Source of the DNA: Lytechinus pictus
Lineage: Eukaryota > Echinodermata > Echinoidea > Temnopleuroida > Toxopneustidae
NCBI RefSeq assembly: GCF_037042905.1
Contig: NC_087262.1
Span: forward strand, 24,528,501-24,592,500
Length of the DNA stretch: 64,000 nt
Direction: 5' to 3'
A model generated the notes under the pieces. That model saw only the letters and a list, made by a program, of their open reading frames with translations, was not told the origin of the DNA and searched no databases. A program made the translations under genes and the position numbers. This document shows, piece by piece, positions 1-12,919 of this stretch; position 1 is the first letter of the stretch; every line of letters starts with the position of its first letter.

Positions 1-1427
1 AGTCGTTGAATTAATGATATACCATTTAAAACATTTATTTTTTCTGAGCTGTGAAATGCCGGTGGTCTTTGTTACAGAAGTCACATATAGTGCATTGGGA
101 AATCACACATATTGCGAGTGAAATGGGCGTGAGATTGGTATAAAAGAACATGATATAAACACAGCCGTACGACCCCTGGCCGATGTCCCCCTTCTCGCCG
201 GGTGCCACGCAATGGCGCACTGTTGCGCGCGGTACATACCGCTGTCACGAAGGGCGTGTGTCCATACGGAGAATTCACCTTGGTTTGATTAGCACTATAT
301 ACTACGATTTTCTCAATTTCTAAAACATGTAAACTTAATAAACTTTTTTTTAAGTTGCATTGATACATCGCTCTCCTGTATTTGTTTAGATTATAATTGT
401 AAAAGGCGAACCACTTCATCTATTTCATACGTTAATTAGCAAGTGCAATAGAGGAGATATTATATGAAAATTAATTACAGGCACTATAACACCATATTAT
501 TCAATTAAGGATACAAGTACGTAATTTTTCAGGTAGTAGAGAAATCAGCCAATAAAGCGTTACCTCTCAGTTTAGACTTTCCCATTTATGGTATACGACG
601 AGGAAAACAATTGTTGAATAAGTCCTATCAATTTTTGATGAAAAATTAGATGAAATTCCATTTCAGGATAAATCAGACGATGTGTTCGTATGGACACATC
701 CAATGTGGAAATAAAAAGAGTATATGGAGTATCGAACTTTGCTGCGGTAACAAGTAAATTAAGAACGGGCACCGCCGTTTATAAGTGTCAGAGGGATAGA
801 AATTTATGGAAATTTGAATATCTCTAAGCGCACCATATTTGCTATTCAACAAAACAAAATTAACGTACAGATTGGCTTATTAAAGTTCTTATTAGAATCT
901 CATTTATGACATGTCGTACGAAGAAATAGGAGAAAACCGATTTTCCTTCATTTCTCTTCTGTTCTTTTTTGGTCAGTAACTTGGGCATTGTCAATAAGCG
1001 AAGTGTCCCCCCGTGGATTGACTAATGCACGATGAACACGTATTGTATTATAATTTAGTTGATATTTCTGTTAATACAGCCCCGGGCTTGTTTAGACTGT
1101 ACTTTTTTCTACCCCGGACCGACCTGTGTGTTGGCGCGGAAGCCTTCCCGTGGTTCAGAACATAACAACTATGTTGCTCTCCAATTGCGATAGCGCCGTT
1201 TGAGGTTTTCTATGAACACAGACGAGTGAGCCTGGCGGCAGGATACTGGGAGCGATGGTCTTGTGTCATGCACTTGTCGTTCAGTTTGCGACAAGTACAC
1301 GGGACCATTAGAGGTGACAGACATGAACAAAGTTACACAACCTTCCCGAACTATTGATTATTAAGAAGAAAAAAATCGTAAATTAGCCTTAAAAACGGAC
1401 ATACTTAAGCTTTTCGACATGCCACCC
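1..1427. other. intergenic, nothing recognised
   Basis: The frames are short and mutually overlapping, with no family signature. A GC-richer patch at 1080-1260 has no recognisable content. Confidence 0.5.
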
Positions 1428-1847
1428 TTTCACACGGTAAAAAATCGTAATTTGAATGATGATTCCAGTGAAAAATGAGGCTAATGACGAATTTTTAGCA
1501 CGTGTGAAACCAAACTAGAATCACGAACGCTAATCGCTATCACGAATTCAAATTCTACTTCACTCAAATTACGGAACGAAATTTGCGTGTGAAAGGCTTG
1601 ACCTTCATAACATCTTTTGGGGGCGGAGCTTACGTGCCCTTTCAAGCACTTCCGTACATAATAAAATTGTCATGAACTCATCGTAGTTTGTATTTGCGAT
1701 GCAGTGCTTTGATTGACAAGTCACCAAGGACATACCGGGAATTCGAATTCAAATCACAGTTTTCGAGTGAGCGTGTGAAAGGTCCGATGATTCTAAAGAC
1801 GAATTGCAATCATAATTACTATGATGATTCAATATTCACGTGTGAAA
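1428..1847 (+). repeat. array of CGTGTGAAA motifs
   Basis: CGTGTGAAA occurs perfectly at 1501, 1586, 1772 and 1839, and inverted (TTTCACACG) at 1428. Most copies are followed by AGG or AAGG. The spacing is irregular (85, 186 and 67 bp). It is probably the internal repeat of an unrecognised dispersed element, or a cluster of binding sites. Confidence 0.5.
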
Positions 1848-1899
1848 AGGCCCGTGCTCTCATCGGAATAATGTCGCAGGAATGATCAGAACACTATAT

Positions 1900-3240
1900 T
1901 ATAATGGAACCGGAAATAATGACTCTAGAATGAATAAAAATTGAATTTTACTATGTTAAGGTTGAATCAAAGTTTTGTTTTGATAAAAGGAAGAAATTTT
2001 GAACAATTCTTATGCTGAAAAAATCATCGAAATTTCATGTAAACTGATTAATTGACAACATTTTAAAATTTTGCTTTATTTCTCTTGACCTCCCTTTTAG
2101 GCTAAGGAACGCCGGTTTTTGTCAAATTATATGACATGGAGAAGGTCAGTAACTCGGCCGACAGAAAATCACATTAAGAACATCAACATCTACTGTATTA
2201 TTTTAGATGTATAATAATTTGTTCGGAATGTCTAAAGATGGCATAATAAAAATCAATTAATAGGGCTCACCAATTGTATAAACATAACTATTTCAAGATT
2301 CTACAAAATGTAAACATCCATCGAAAATTTGATTCTGAAATGTAAATGTCATATAGGGTATAGGGTACACCTGCTATCTTCAAAGGGATTCACGGTATGA
2401 CTACATATATCTACCATCGATTGCAACAAAAAACATATACATAAACTTAATCTTAGAGGCCTATAGGGCGAAAATAATCGGTGGGGACCTTACTGGGACT
2501 ATGGTGATATGTGTATGAGCAAGAGGGCGCTTCCTAAAGACTCTGGACATAGTGCGCATAGCGGCGCATCAATCCCTATTCATTCCCTTATCTTCCAACT
2601 TGTATAGGAAAGTAAGAAGGGCTTGAACTAATTACACTATGGGTTTTCATTGCGAAATTTCACTTCGAAAATTCGGTATTTTTAATCTCTTTTTGCGTTA
2701 TAGCATTGTCTGGATGTTTTTATTGCTGTTTTTTAACTACACGCAGATTTAGGCGCCGATGAAGGGGACATTCGTGTAAACACCCATGTGTTAAGTATAG
2801 GCCTACATCCTTCTACTTAGTAAGCGAGGATGAAAATAGTTCCATTCGTTTAGAGGGAAAACTTATTATTCGGGGTCGAGAATTATCATCTCCTCTCCTT
2901 TGCGGCGAGTAACTTTGCCTAATTTTTTTTTCAGACAAAATTGAATTTTCTGTGCCCCTCCCTCAATTAATTCCCGGATCCGTCTTGACAACGAAAATAC
3001 AAGTTTATTCAGAATTCACATAACAAATTCAGATATTCACAATTTATTGTCATGCTCAAAGTAAAAATAATTCAACATATATAGGCATACGATTCATATA
3101 TTCTGGCTGTTGGTACAATATATAATAGATAATTACAAAATTATGGCACTAATTATGATTCAAAATTATACGACCGCAATACGTGATGCTGCGAGAGGAC
3201 CGCCTCAAGCAGGAGCCGGTCCAAACACCCATCCTGGTTC
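1900..3240. other. intergenic, one CTCF-like half motif
   Basis: I see no gene. A GCAAGAGGGCGC string near 2519-2530 resembles part of a CTCF core. The rest is AT-rich unique-looking DNA. Confidence 0.45.
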
Positions 3241-3244
3241 GACA

Positions 3245-3400
3245 GGACCGAACAATCACGAACACCACACTACACCATAACACACACCACACCGCACCAC
3301 AACACTCCATATCACACCTCACATTACAAAATACCACACCACAACGCACTACACAATACAACAGACCACACCACACATCACAAAAACACCACACCACAAA
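3245..3400 (+). repeat. ACACC-type low-complexity repeat
   Basis: An imperfect CACACCACA/CACCACAAC array with no G on the plus strand over long stretches. The open frames on both strands here are low-complexity artefacts. Confidence 0.8.
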
Positions 3401-4640
3401 TAGTCAAACTTGTATACAAAACGAAAGAAAATCGAATATTCGAAAGGAGAGCGAAAAAAGAATTTATACAAAAGTTAAAGTACGTATATAATCGACAAAA
3501 AAATATAGGTTTTAGACTTAGGATGATTATTCGAATTAAATGGACTACAAAATAAATAACAAACGAAATATTTTAAGGTTGAAAGTAAACAATTATTCAT
3601 TAGATAAAAAATACAATGGGTGGTAATAAGAAAGCCTATAGAACAAAATAATTATGTTAATCGAATAAAATAATGATACCATTAAAAGCGGTATTACCAA
3701 TAACATTGTTCTTTGAGGCCGATTACCAAACTAATGGAAGCACTTAATAAAGTGTTTAAAAATGATTGTTTTAGAGTCAAATGTGAAAACTTCTGAAATA
3801 TCAATCGTTAACTATTACAAAGAAAAGAAAAAATTTCACTTTTTAAATTTTTACTTAAAATCATTAAATCCTTGAGTTCATTCCTTTCCTTTGGGATCTA
3901 TCTCTTATGAATCCAGAGCCATTTCCTATATTCGCCTTCTCTAAATATCTCCAGCAGCTCATTAGACTTTTTCCCCGTCTAATGGTCATTCTTTCATCAT
4001 TATTAACAACGAAGATTAATATGGACACGCGTTCCAATTCACACGAATATAAGCTATATCGGAGCCTGAAGCGACTGCCTGAAAACAGACGGACCATTGG
4101 ACATATACTTGTCGGCCAGTCACCCGACGGGAGGACAAGAAAGTTCCGAAACAGATGCGCACCGGAAATTGCGCTTGCTGCTATGTCGTTGTCTAACGCG
4201 GAAATCACGTCTTGTTGTCTCGCACAACGAAAAAAAAAAGTTTTGATGTTCCTTCCGCCGAAATGAAGCTGTGAAAATGTGTCCAAATCGGGTATCCATT
4301 TAAACAACGATCATGTCACGGTGGCGTAATCGAGTGGGTTATTGATTTCAAGTTCTGTCGCCCGTAGCGAAAGGTTCGACTCCCAACGCTCCCTTGTCCG
4401 CCATGTTGTTCTTGACCTCGCGCGTCATCGAAGGTCACGGAAAGCGCCCGGGGGTGACACCCTGTAAATGGAAGTCGGGTACTATTTCATAGTCATGATG
4501 TTGGTAGGAGCGAGGCAACCATTGCACCGATCTTCTCGCCACGTTTACCTCCTCTCTTCGTCGAGTTGAGGCATGAAAACGTCACCGTAGCTTTGTAACA
4601 TATAGATTTAAGTCGATACGCTCGGCATGTGTTGTTCTCT

Positions 4641-4657
4641 GCCCCCCCCCCCCCCCC
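4641..4657 (+). repeat. poly-C run
   Basis: An uninterrupted C run of about 17, one of many in the window (others near 6270, 9581, 15843, 18448, 33560, 45504, 51583, 52204 and 61078). Confidence 0.9.
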
Positions 4658-5410
4658 ATTTTTTTCTTATTCAGCACACTTGACGGTAGATATTGCCTCT
4701 CCGCTGTTTATCTTTCCCAGGTCGCCGCGGATATATGCGCTGTAAGAACCCCCAGCTTTGAAAGCTAGAATTACAACCTTCCAGAAAGAAAATGGAAAGA
4801 AAGACGATTAGCGCTCTGAGGATTAAATTTTCACTAACAAAAGCCTTGTCATAACGAAGAGTATCTTTTTAGCATGGTATATAACCTTGGCGTTGCCCCG
4901 TAACTTATAGCTAATTAGTAAGGCGTCTTTTGGCGGCTTAGCAAGCACTTTTATTCTGGGGCTAAAACGATCGTCATATTTCCACAGTAGCAAGTAATTA
5001 AATATAGGTGATAACACTCTTACGAATGAAATAATATTAAACTGAAAAGAAATACAGAGATTCAAAGAGAATGAAATAATGCACGTGTGAGAATACAATG
5101 CCTTTGTGCCCTGTAATGTACGATTTTATACAATGATTTTTTTCAATGGAATTGATATTTCCACATAAGGAAACAGAAAGTGAAGGTTACTTACGAGCTA
5201 GGTAGCACAAAACGTCGAGGGTAGAATTGAGTCCCCATTTCTCAGCGAAAAAAAAATACAGAAATTTAGGAAGATCACAAAATTCACGGGAAAGGCATTT
5301 TTTCAGGCCAAACAGTTTGAATCAATTAAAAAAAAAAACAGTGAAAAATCCAATAAAACAAAACTGCAAAGTAAAAATGTCCATCAACCTTGTTTTCAGT
5401 GTTTATCTAT

Positions 5411-5490
5411 TCATGGCCGTACGCAGAGGGGAGGGCCGGGGCAGGCGGGCAGGTGCCCCCCCCCCCCAGAAATTTACAAAACTTACAATT
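5411..5490. repeat. fragment of a poly-C repeat
   Basis: The stretch GCCGTACGCAGAGGGGAGGG, then GGTGCCCC with a 13-base C run and AAATTTACAAAAC, resembles the poly-C families at 45378 and 52178 but is too short to assign. Confidence 0.35.
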
Positions 5491-6370
5491 TTTAAGTGAA
5501 ATTAAAATCCTAGTGCAGTATACCATTGTCCAGTGGAATATTTTGCCCTGACGAAAAGTGGTTTTGATAAAAGCAGAAAAATATAGAAAATACTGGTGAA
5601 CTGATTTGATGAAATCTATCAATAATTAAAATATTTATGTTCCTTTTTTAGTTTACCATGTCATGTGAGCAGCTCCGCATGATATGTAAATTCCATAAAA
5701 TCCATTTTTTATTGATAAAATTATTTTCTTTTTCATAAAGGGAATGGAGTTGTGAAGTGTTATGTCTGATGATCATGATATATCCACAACACAAATAAAA
5801 TCACTTTAATTTTTTTTTTGAAAATAATGTTTTCTTTTATTTATATCACCTGGAGGATCTGATCGTCTTTGACGTCACAAAATCAAAACATTAAAAATTC
5901 CTACAACTCCGGTATTCTTTGGTGGATTTTCATCAACATTTTCTCTATATACCGGTAATATTATACTTTTTATGTACCTGTTATCCGCCTCATCCTCGTC
6001 TCTTCCGTTTGCCCCTGCTAAAAACCTTTAATTGAACTTCTTAATCGTCTTGTCTTGAACTTGTATGTAATCTAATCAGGGCATGTTACATAGAAAGATG
6101 TAATTGACGTTCACAACTAGATTTTGCACACTGTTCACTATAGAGACTAATATGATGGTTTACCTATCGGGGTCGATAAGTATTCGCATCCCAACCGCAT
6201 CAGCATGATTTTATGAAAAGAAAAACTACTTTAACGACAACAAAAATAATCGTCTTACTTTCTCTTAACCCCCCCCCCCCTTGTCTCTTCCCCTCATTCC
6301 TCGCCCTCCCACTCCCTTGAATCACCCCCTCTGTCTCTCTCTCCCTCCCTCTCTTTTTCCCACTCTTTCT

Positions 6371-6477
6371 CTTTCTATCTACCTATCCATACATCCATCT
6401 ATCTATCTTTCTATCTATCTATATATCAATCTATCTAACTTTCAATCCATCCATCTATCTATCTTTCTATCTACCTT

Positions 6478-6508
<31 letters not shown>

Positions 6509-6545
6509 CTATCTATCCTATATATCTATCTATCTTTCTATCAAT
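6371..6545 (+). repeat. CTAT tetranucleotide microsatellite
   Basis: A long imperfect (CTAT)n array, preceded from about 6265 by a C run and a CTCT-rich tract. Confidence 0.9.
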
Positions 6546-6559
6546 AACATCTACCTATT

Positions 6560-9500
6560 TATTGATATCTCTATATTGATTTATGTTTCTCTCGCCACAC
6601 ACACCTTCTTACTCCAAAATACATCTCTACCATGTATCATGATCTGATAAGCTTCTGTAGAAGGAAAATGTTACCATTTCATACATCATTAATGATTAAA
6701 TAGTTTCCGAATGCACCTTTGTTAAAACCGAAACCACTGGTTATTGATTACCCGTTAGAAAGGAATAATAATTTCATAAAGAATCATAATAATATTTCCT
6801 AAGTTGTCATTCATTGATGAATTAACATCCGAATGACAGGGCACGCGAGGAGTCAACCGCAGTATAACAATATCTCTTATTGATATTGAGGGATAGGAAC
6901 AAAATACTGCTTTGATATGATTTATATCTTTGTGTGAAGTTGGCACGCGAGAACTTACCACAGATCAACGACGCAACTCTTGAATATATTCCGTACACAG
7001 TGTCTAATAAAAAGTTACAAAGCAGAACCCACATAAAAAATTAATGAGTCCACATCGTCAGACGAAAAGAAATATGATACCAGTGCGCCATGAAAATGAT
7101 TGTAGATTAAGGTGACAACAACGATCGCTAACATGGAAAATGATTATTTTATGATCCTTACCATCATTATAATCATAATCATCACATCACCGTCATCAAC
7201 AGCAACGTGATCACCTCCATTTTGGAATATATCATAAAAATTAAAACGATAGATATCACAATTAGGTTTGTTTTTAATATTAAAAAAAATCCATGAAATT
7301 TAATTCGATGACCGATTTCTGGTTTCTACAAATTAAGGAGAATGAACTCTTGGAACAAGTTAGCTTTGTGAAAACAGAGAAATTAAATAATAAGTTCGGA
7401 GATACAATCAGATATATAATATAATACAATTTCCTGAAACCTGTATTGTGTCTTCGGATTTAAAGGAATATAATATGATATGCCGATATAGATTTGATAA
7501 AAGAGACAATGTAAATGAAACATGTAGATTAAAAAATACAGAATAAAATTCAAATAAAAAAAAAGTAAAGAAGAAGTGTGCCCAGAGTTTTGATCGCACT
7601 GCCAATGGGAGAATCTACATACTATTCAAATTATCTCAACATTTATTTGCTTGTAACTCCAGATTGTTTATCTATTTTTTCTCAAACTTTTAATGAAGAT
7701 TTTTTTATGTATACAATTAAACTGGTTTCGAGGGATTCATTAACGTTAGAACATAGAATTGCAAAAATGACGAAAATAATTTCGAGTTTATGCTCAAGAC
7801 ATTACTTTTCATATTTCGATTACCAGTTCGTGAAAAAAAACTATTTTTTTTTCTTCAAATGAATAACAATTCGAGTTCGCAAACAGGCTATAAAAGACAT
7901 ATTTATTTACGCGGATTTTAGAACTAGCGCTCTTGCTCATATAATTTCATATAACATATCTGCATTTATTGTATCGTGGCTGTAAACATAACAAACGATA
8001 ATAAAAGTCGACGCTCCTTTTTCTTCGCTTTCTTTTTCTTATTTATTTTCGTTCGTCGGACACGCGAGAACCAACGCCATGACAAAAGGGGGTATACAGT
8101 CTTTGTATTGAGTGTCTCATAAAAATAATAAAGTATAGTTGTGTTGACGGAACCCTAACGTTCAAACTCGGAACCTTAACGTTGAAACTGATAGATTGTT
8201 CGATAATCTTTGAAAATGACTATAATTTTTAATCTGTTTGCCATCATGTCCATGTTAAGATATTGATATGTGCTATTTTATCACCTCCTAAAATTGCATG
8301 AATATGCCTATACAATGGGCGAATGAGCCTTAAGTGTATTTTGTCTTTCATTCTTTAGTCCTCTTTCATGTTTAATAGTCAGTGTTCTCCCATCTCTGTC
8401 ACTAAATTGAATATGTGAATACGTTCATATTATTGTTGATACACAATTTGATAGGTATTCAGATATTATTGGACTAATGCATATAATTTGGCATGAAATT
8501 ATATATGACTCAGATACAACGATGATGTCTTTCCTTTACCCCTGCCATAATCATGATAATATGGTGGCTTCTTTTTTTACGTTTTATTTTACCCGTTATA
8601 CCATTATGATCCCGCATGTTTACTTCACTTGCATTTGTATGCACCGTCAAATGTATTTCTCGTGTTTTTGTTCTGGGATTTCTTTAAAGGGAGAAAATGT
8701 TCCTTTGAAAAACAACAACCAAGTTTTACATGCACCCCTATGGACTATATGGACCTTCAAGAGATGGATCCAAAATATATTCTCAGGAGGTATACCAGTA
8801 ATTGGTACCTCCCTTGAAAGGTTTCTTTACTCCTAGATCTTCTTCTTTCTTTTCTGACGTAACAAAAAAATGTGTAAATAATGGATTGATGGAACAGGCA
8901 CGCGAACCTCGCGAGAGTGCCGCATCAGAAATAGGCCCTAAAGAAAAACAAGAAACAAAGTGATAATTGGGTATTCAAACTTAGATAATACCGGGAGAAG
9001 ATGACAAAAACCTGACTCAAAAAGTGTTGATGTTTGTTATCTCCGAGATGTAAAACCGACATAATTACGATGATGACAGCGACGGAGGACAAAATGTCTG
9101 CCAAAAATCATTACCTGTCAACAAAAACAGCATGCCCAGCGGGGGCACCCTATAATTATGACCCATTTTCAAAAGGATTATGGTAAATAAAAGGGCATTT
9201 GAAATTCTGCATCCCTCTAATAGTTTAGTCGTCTACGATTGTGTATCTAGTCTTTTCTTCAGGCTTTGCCACCATGAGCAATCAATTATGATAATTGGGA
9301 TAATCCCATCGAACGGCTGGATTTAAAGGCTTTGTTTGCCCCTCTAAGAGACGTCCGAGTACATCCCTTTGTAATGGACTTATCAAGATTCTAACTGTCC
9401 TCAAACTTTATCAAGAGGATAAATGAAATTGGATAATTGGTGATTATGGTATGTGTACAGAGGAATGGACAACATGGATTAGATTCAGCGGGTTTCTTTT

Positions 9501-9850
9501 GCGTGGTAATATACTGAGAAATAAAAATACCTCAACACAAAATCTTCGTACAACGCAATGCAAACATGTTAGAAATCCGACCCCCCCCCCCCAAAAAAAA
9601 GGGGGGGACCATGATCATGAGCACTATTTTCAACCTTGAGTGTAAGTGTCCATGCGTGTATGTTAATTCTCAAAGTTTATAAAGCAAAATGTACTTTGCA
9701 TTAAATCAGTAATACATGCTACAAAGAAAAGAAAACACTTTTTAGATCTCTGTTGTTTTAATTTGAATTGATTTTTCATGTATGTATACGTGTGAACAGG
9801 ACTTCAATGAAAAACAACCTCATTGAATCGATTGTTTCTTTTTTTATCCT
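6560..9850. other. intergenic, nothing recognised
   Basis: AT-rich, with only short frames. A C-run/A-run/G-run inverted block at about 9581-9608 could fold but is probably a low-complexity relic. Confidence 0.5.
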
Positions 9851-9863
9851 GTGTAAATATGTT

Positions 9864-9932
9864 TAAATAAATGAATGAATATATAAGTAAATAAATAAAT
9901 AAATAGATAAATAAATAATCAATAAATAAATG
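9864..9932 (+). repeat. AAAT microsatellite
   Basis: An imperfect (AAAT)n array with GAAT and GATA variants. Confidence 0.85.
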
Positions 9933-10174
9933 AGTGTGAAAAAGGAGACCAATGATGCAATTATGTACCCTCCAAATGCAACTTGGGAGCTCCTTCTGGG
10001 GAGCAACTTTACACCATTAATGGCGCAATTGTTCACACAGAGGATACAGAGCCGTGCCGTTTAGCAGTTAAGGGAAGCTGCAAATTTGATTCTTGTACGG
10101 TGAAACAAGAACAGAAAGGTATATTTGTGACATTAATGGTGCAGATGTGTTCGTAGTGTGTTACCATTAGTGGA

Positions 10175-10330
10175 GGTGCCGTGGCCGAGTGGTCTAAGGC
10201 GCCTGGCTATACATACAAAGTCCGGGGTTCGATCCCCGGCCGCGGCACCTATGCCCGTGAGCAAAGCATTTAATGTACAGTGCTCTTTTATCCTGCTTTC
10301 AAATAAATGGAAATGCTAATTGCATTATTG
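10175..10330 (+). mobile_element. tRNA-derived SINE
   Basis: The head at 10175-10250 has a perfect 7-bp acceptor-like pairing (GGTGCCG with CGGCACC), a Leu/Ser-type A box (GTGGCCGAGTGGTC) and a B box (GGTTCGATCC). The anticodon arm does not fold and the T-arm spacing is off, so this is not a functional tRNA gene. A non-tRNA body follows (gtgagcaaagcattta...), including aaataaatggaaatgctaa, typical of a SINE in which only the Pol III promoter is kept. The 3' end is approximate. Confidence 0.65.
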
Positions 10331-10813
10331 GTAACTTGGTGTGCACTTGTTAAAAAAATAATAATAATACTACGTATGAAATTGATTCGAGATAAACATG
10401 AAATTGAGTGTTTGTGATTGAAAACTTTCTTGACTGATACATTATTTAACGTCCTCTTTATTACACTTCAATTAATAAATTATTCATAATTCATGCTTTC
10501 ATTCAAACTATGAAGACTTTACATAAAACCTACCAAAGAATGAAAAACTTAAAGCTTTTAAAGTACTAATTTTGCGACGTCACATGCGAATATTGTCATC
10601 ATATTATATTAATTGCATTAGGTACAATTTTCTCAGTGAGTCGAAAATTATATATTTTACATCTGAATTCAAGAAAGTGAGACACACGATTAAATAATTA
10701 TGATAATACACCTCTGTAACAACAAGGTACTTGTATATTTAAAACCGTTATTACACAATTAATATAAACAATGTAATCAATTGGATAGAATTAGGCCTAC
10801 ATTAAAATGTTAA

Positions 10814-11116
10814 GGCCTGTATTCTGAACTCGGGTTTAAATCAAACCCTGGTTTAAAGTTGTGGTTTAACTATGGAGAGGCAATAGGGGCACGAATCCCC
10901 AACAGTAAACATTCAGTTTATTAACTCATATGACATCCAAATTGTTCGTAATTGTCTGGGAATGATAACTGAAGTATTTTTCTTCGTTATGAATGCAAAA
11001 TGAAACAAAATAGTTCACATAAGTAATATACGATCAAACATAATTTTTGGCTCCCCATAAATTTAGCACAGAGTTAGACCGTGGTCTAAGTTAAACCTGA
11101 CTTCTGTATACGGGCC
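10814..11116. mobile_element. MITE with GGCCYGTATTC termini, copy 1
   Basis: The left terminus GGCCTGTATTCTGAACTCGG and the inverse of the right terminus, GGCCCGTATACAGAAGTCAG, match at most positions, followed by GGTTTAA on both. The interior has GGTTTAAAGTTGTGGTTTAAC, shared with the copy at 48641. There is no coding frame and the target duplication is not clear. Confidence 0.7.
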
Positions 11117-11558
11117 ATATAGTTTGATTAAGGAATCTCCTGGTGTGTGGGGTTTTCCTCCTAGTGCAAGATTATTGGTTTGCATTTTGATAAATAGCAA
11201 ATGTGTTGTAAACTGAACTGGACATCTCACCCCTCAAAATTCGACAAGCTCACAACAGACTCGTCGATTAAATCCGATCATTTTGGAAGTGCGCCATCTA
11301 TGTTCGGGTCAATGCACAAACGCACTCGCCCTTTTCGTGCGCATCAATTAACTATAGATATTGAAAGAGAGAATCAGATGAAAAGGAATAGAGAGAGGGA
11401 GAGAGTGAAATGGGTTGGGGTGAGGAAGGAAAGTCCGGTCGATACTTATTATGGGTGTGTGGCTGTGGTAATTCGCCTTCTGTCATACCAAAAATAAAAA
11501 CACTCTCTAATTGGTCAATCGGATTTTACCCCTCTCCGCCACAAAGGAGAGAAGGGAT

Positions 11559-11566
11559 TATATAAG
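11559..11566 (+). promoter_or_regulatory. TATA box of a second candidate promoter
   Basis: TATATAAG is embedded in a locally GC-richer stretch (ggattatataaggggg), a close match to a consensus metazoan TATA box. It lies about 390 nt upstream of an ATG-initiated open segment with a splice donor at 11981. It could serve an alternative neurogenin promoter or an unrecognised transcript. Confidence 0.4.
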
Positions 11567-11589
11567 GGGGTGAGCTCCCCTTCGTGAGG

Positions 11590-11980
11590 TAGAATAGTGG
11601 TGGGACATCCCCAAATATACTCTGACTTTTTTTTTCGAACCATCGGAATATTCGTCCATGCAATATTTCCTCCATGCAGGATCAACATCAACTTATATTA
11701 ATCTGAATATTGGCTAGAACTTCTTCTTGTTCCCATCTCAACGCCGAGGGTATACATCTCAGACTTTTTTATCATCATTTTAGTGGGGATTTAAAACAAT
11801 TATATTTTATTCAACTTTATCAGCTGGATACGCGTTTCTTGGTTTAAATTCGATTTAGCATAAAGTTTATCAGAGAGAAGGTGGCAGAAATCATTTTGTG
11901 GGGAAGGAAGACGAAACGATTTAGCAGACGATCAAAAGAGAACAAAACGAATGGGTCAACAGCGCTGTATCAAATTAGAG
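11590..11980 (+). other. candidate alternative 5' exon ending at a splice donor
   Basis: An ATG at 11951 (G at +4) opens ten codons reading MGQQRCIKLE that end at GAG|GTAGGT, with the donor GT at 11981, in phase 0. It could therefore also splice in frame to the neurogenin exon at 27729. Against it, the leader contains upstream ATGs (one near 11657 opens an approximately 19-codon uORF), the donor is weaker than that at 22157, and the intron would be 15.7 kb. It may instead belong to another transcript whose other exons I cannot recognise. Confidence 0.3.
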
Positions 11981-12300
11981 GTAGGTACTAATCTACAATT
12001 CTTTATTTTAATTCTGCTATCTTAAATAAAAATGCAATTTTCTTTAGTGTATGTAGGATTGTATAAACCTTTTTTTATATATACCGATTTTCAATTAACG
12101 GTGATAATAAGGGTGAAAGGTAATTTGCTTCTGTTTAAGCAATTTTGTACAATGTGTGTTGGTTCAGCTTCATAGCTCTTTTACATTCCCCCCCCCCCTC
12201 TCTCTCTCTCTTTGTATCGGAAAGGACTTTCAAGTAGTACTAATTCATTATTTTTATTTAAATGACGATTATCTTATAAAACTGCAAATTGCTACAATTT

Positions 12301-12480
12301 TCAGAAAGAACGAAATAGAGGGAGGGGAAAAGAAAAAAAGAAAGAAGGAAAGAAGGAAGGAAAAATAAAAGAAGAAAGAATAAAAAGACAGAGAAATAGT
12401 AAAGAATAATAAAAAAAAAGGTATATCTAAAATTCAAAGAAAGAGAGAAAGTGGGGAGGGGAATGAAAAATAAAGATAGA
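12301..12480 (+). repeat. purine-rich A/G tract
   Basis: Over 170 bp of almost pure A and G, able to form triplex-type structures. It sits between a CT run at about 12188 and the SINE at 12641. Confidence 0.7.
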
Positions 12481-12640
12481 CTCGTCGACATGAATGACGT
12501 AATTAGAAAGGAAAAGAATGGATAGAGAGCGGCAATTGAGTTCGAGAGAGAGATACACAAATTAAGAGAGCAAGAAGTAGTAAAAAGACAAAGTGGATGT
12601 TATATTGGAAAGACGAGAAAAATTGCCATTCATCTTCTTC

Positions 12641-12917
12641 ATGTCGTGGCTCGGTGGATAAGTCTCCGAACTTTGAACCACAAGGTCATGGTTCAAATCC
12701 CACCATGGCACTCTCCTTTAGCAAGATGTTTATCTACATTTGCCACTCTCTACCCAGGTGTAGTAAATAGGTGCCCGGTACAGGAAGGAATTCCCTGAAT
12801 GCTCCAGCATCCGATCAGGATAGCCGTGTTAAAGCCGGGGTAATAGTAGGCAGCGCTTAGAAACATTTGTATTAAGCTCTATATAAATGTCGCATATTAT
12901 TGATATTATTATTTTAA
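12641..12917 (+). mobile_element. tRNA-derived SINE, full-length-looking copy
   Basis: The head at 12641-12713 is tRNA-like, with an A box (gtggctcggtgg) and a B box (GGTTCAAATCC). The body contains a CCCAGGTG segment, a GTGCCCGGTA segment and GCCGGGGTAATA. The tail has the phrase CTATATAAATG followed by an (ATT)-rich end. The same family occurs at 43964-44852 and, truncated and inverted, at 39925-40112. Confidence 0.8.
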
Positions 12918-12919
12918 TA

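Larger units (their letters stand above)
3400..6260. other. intergenic, nothing recognised beyond a poly-C run and repeat fragment
   Basis: Overlapping frames of 119 and 147 codons on opposite strands at 3864-4307 have no domain or composition suggesting a protein. A moderately GC-rich stretch at 4080-4460 remains unexplained. Confidence 0.45.

Noticed and set aside
3864..4307. 147-codon minus-strand and 119-codon plus-strand frames
   Set aside because: They overlap on opposite strands, have no family features, and one crosses a poly-A run.
10175..10250. Functional tRNA-Leu/Ser gene
   Set aside because: The A and B boxes and the acceptor pairing are good, but the anticodon arm does not pair, the variable arm is missing and a SINE body follows. 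Treated as a SINE head.
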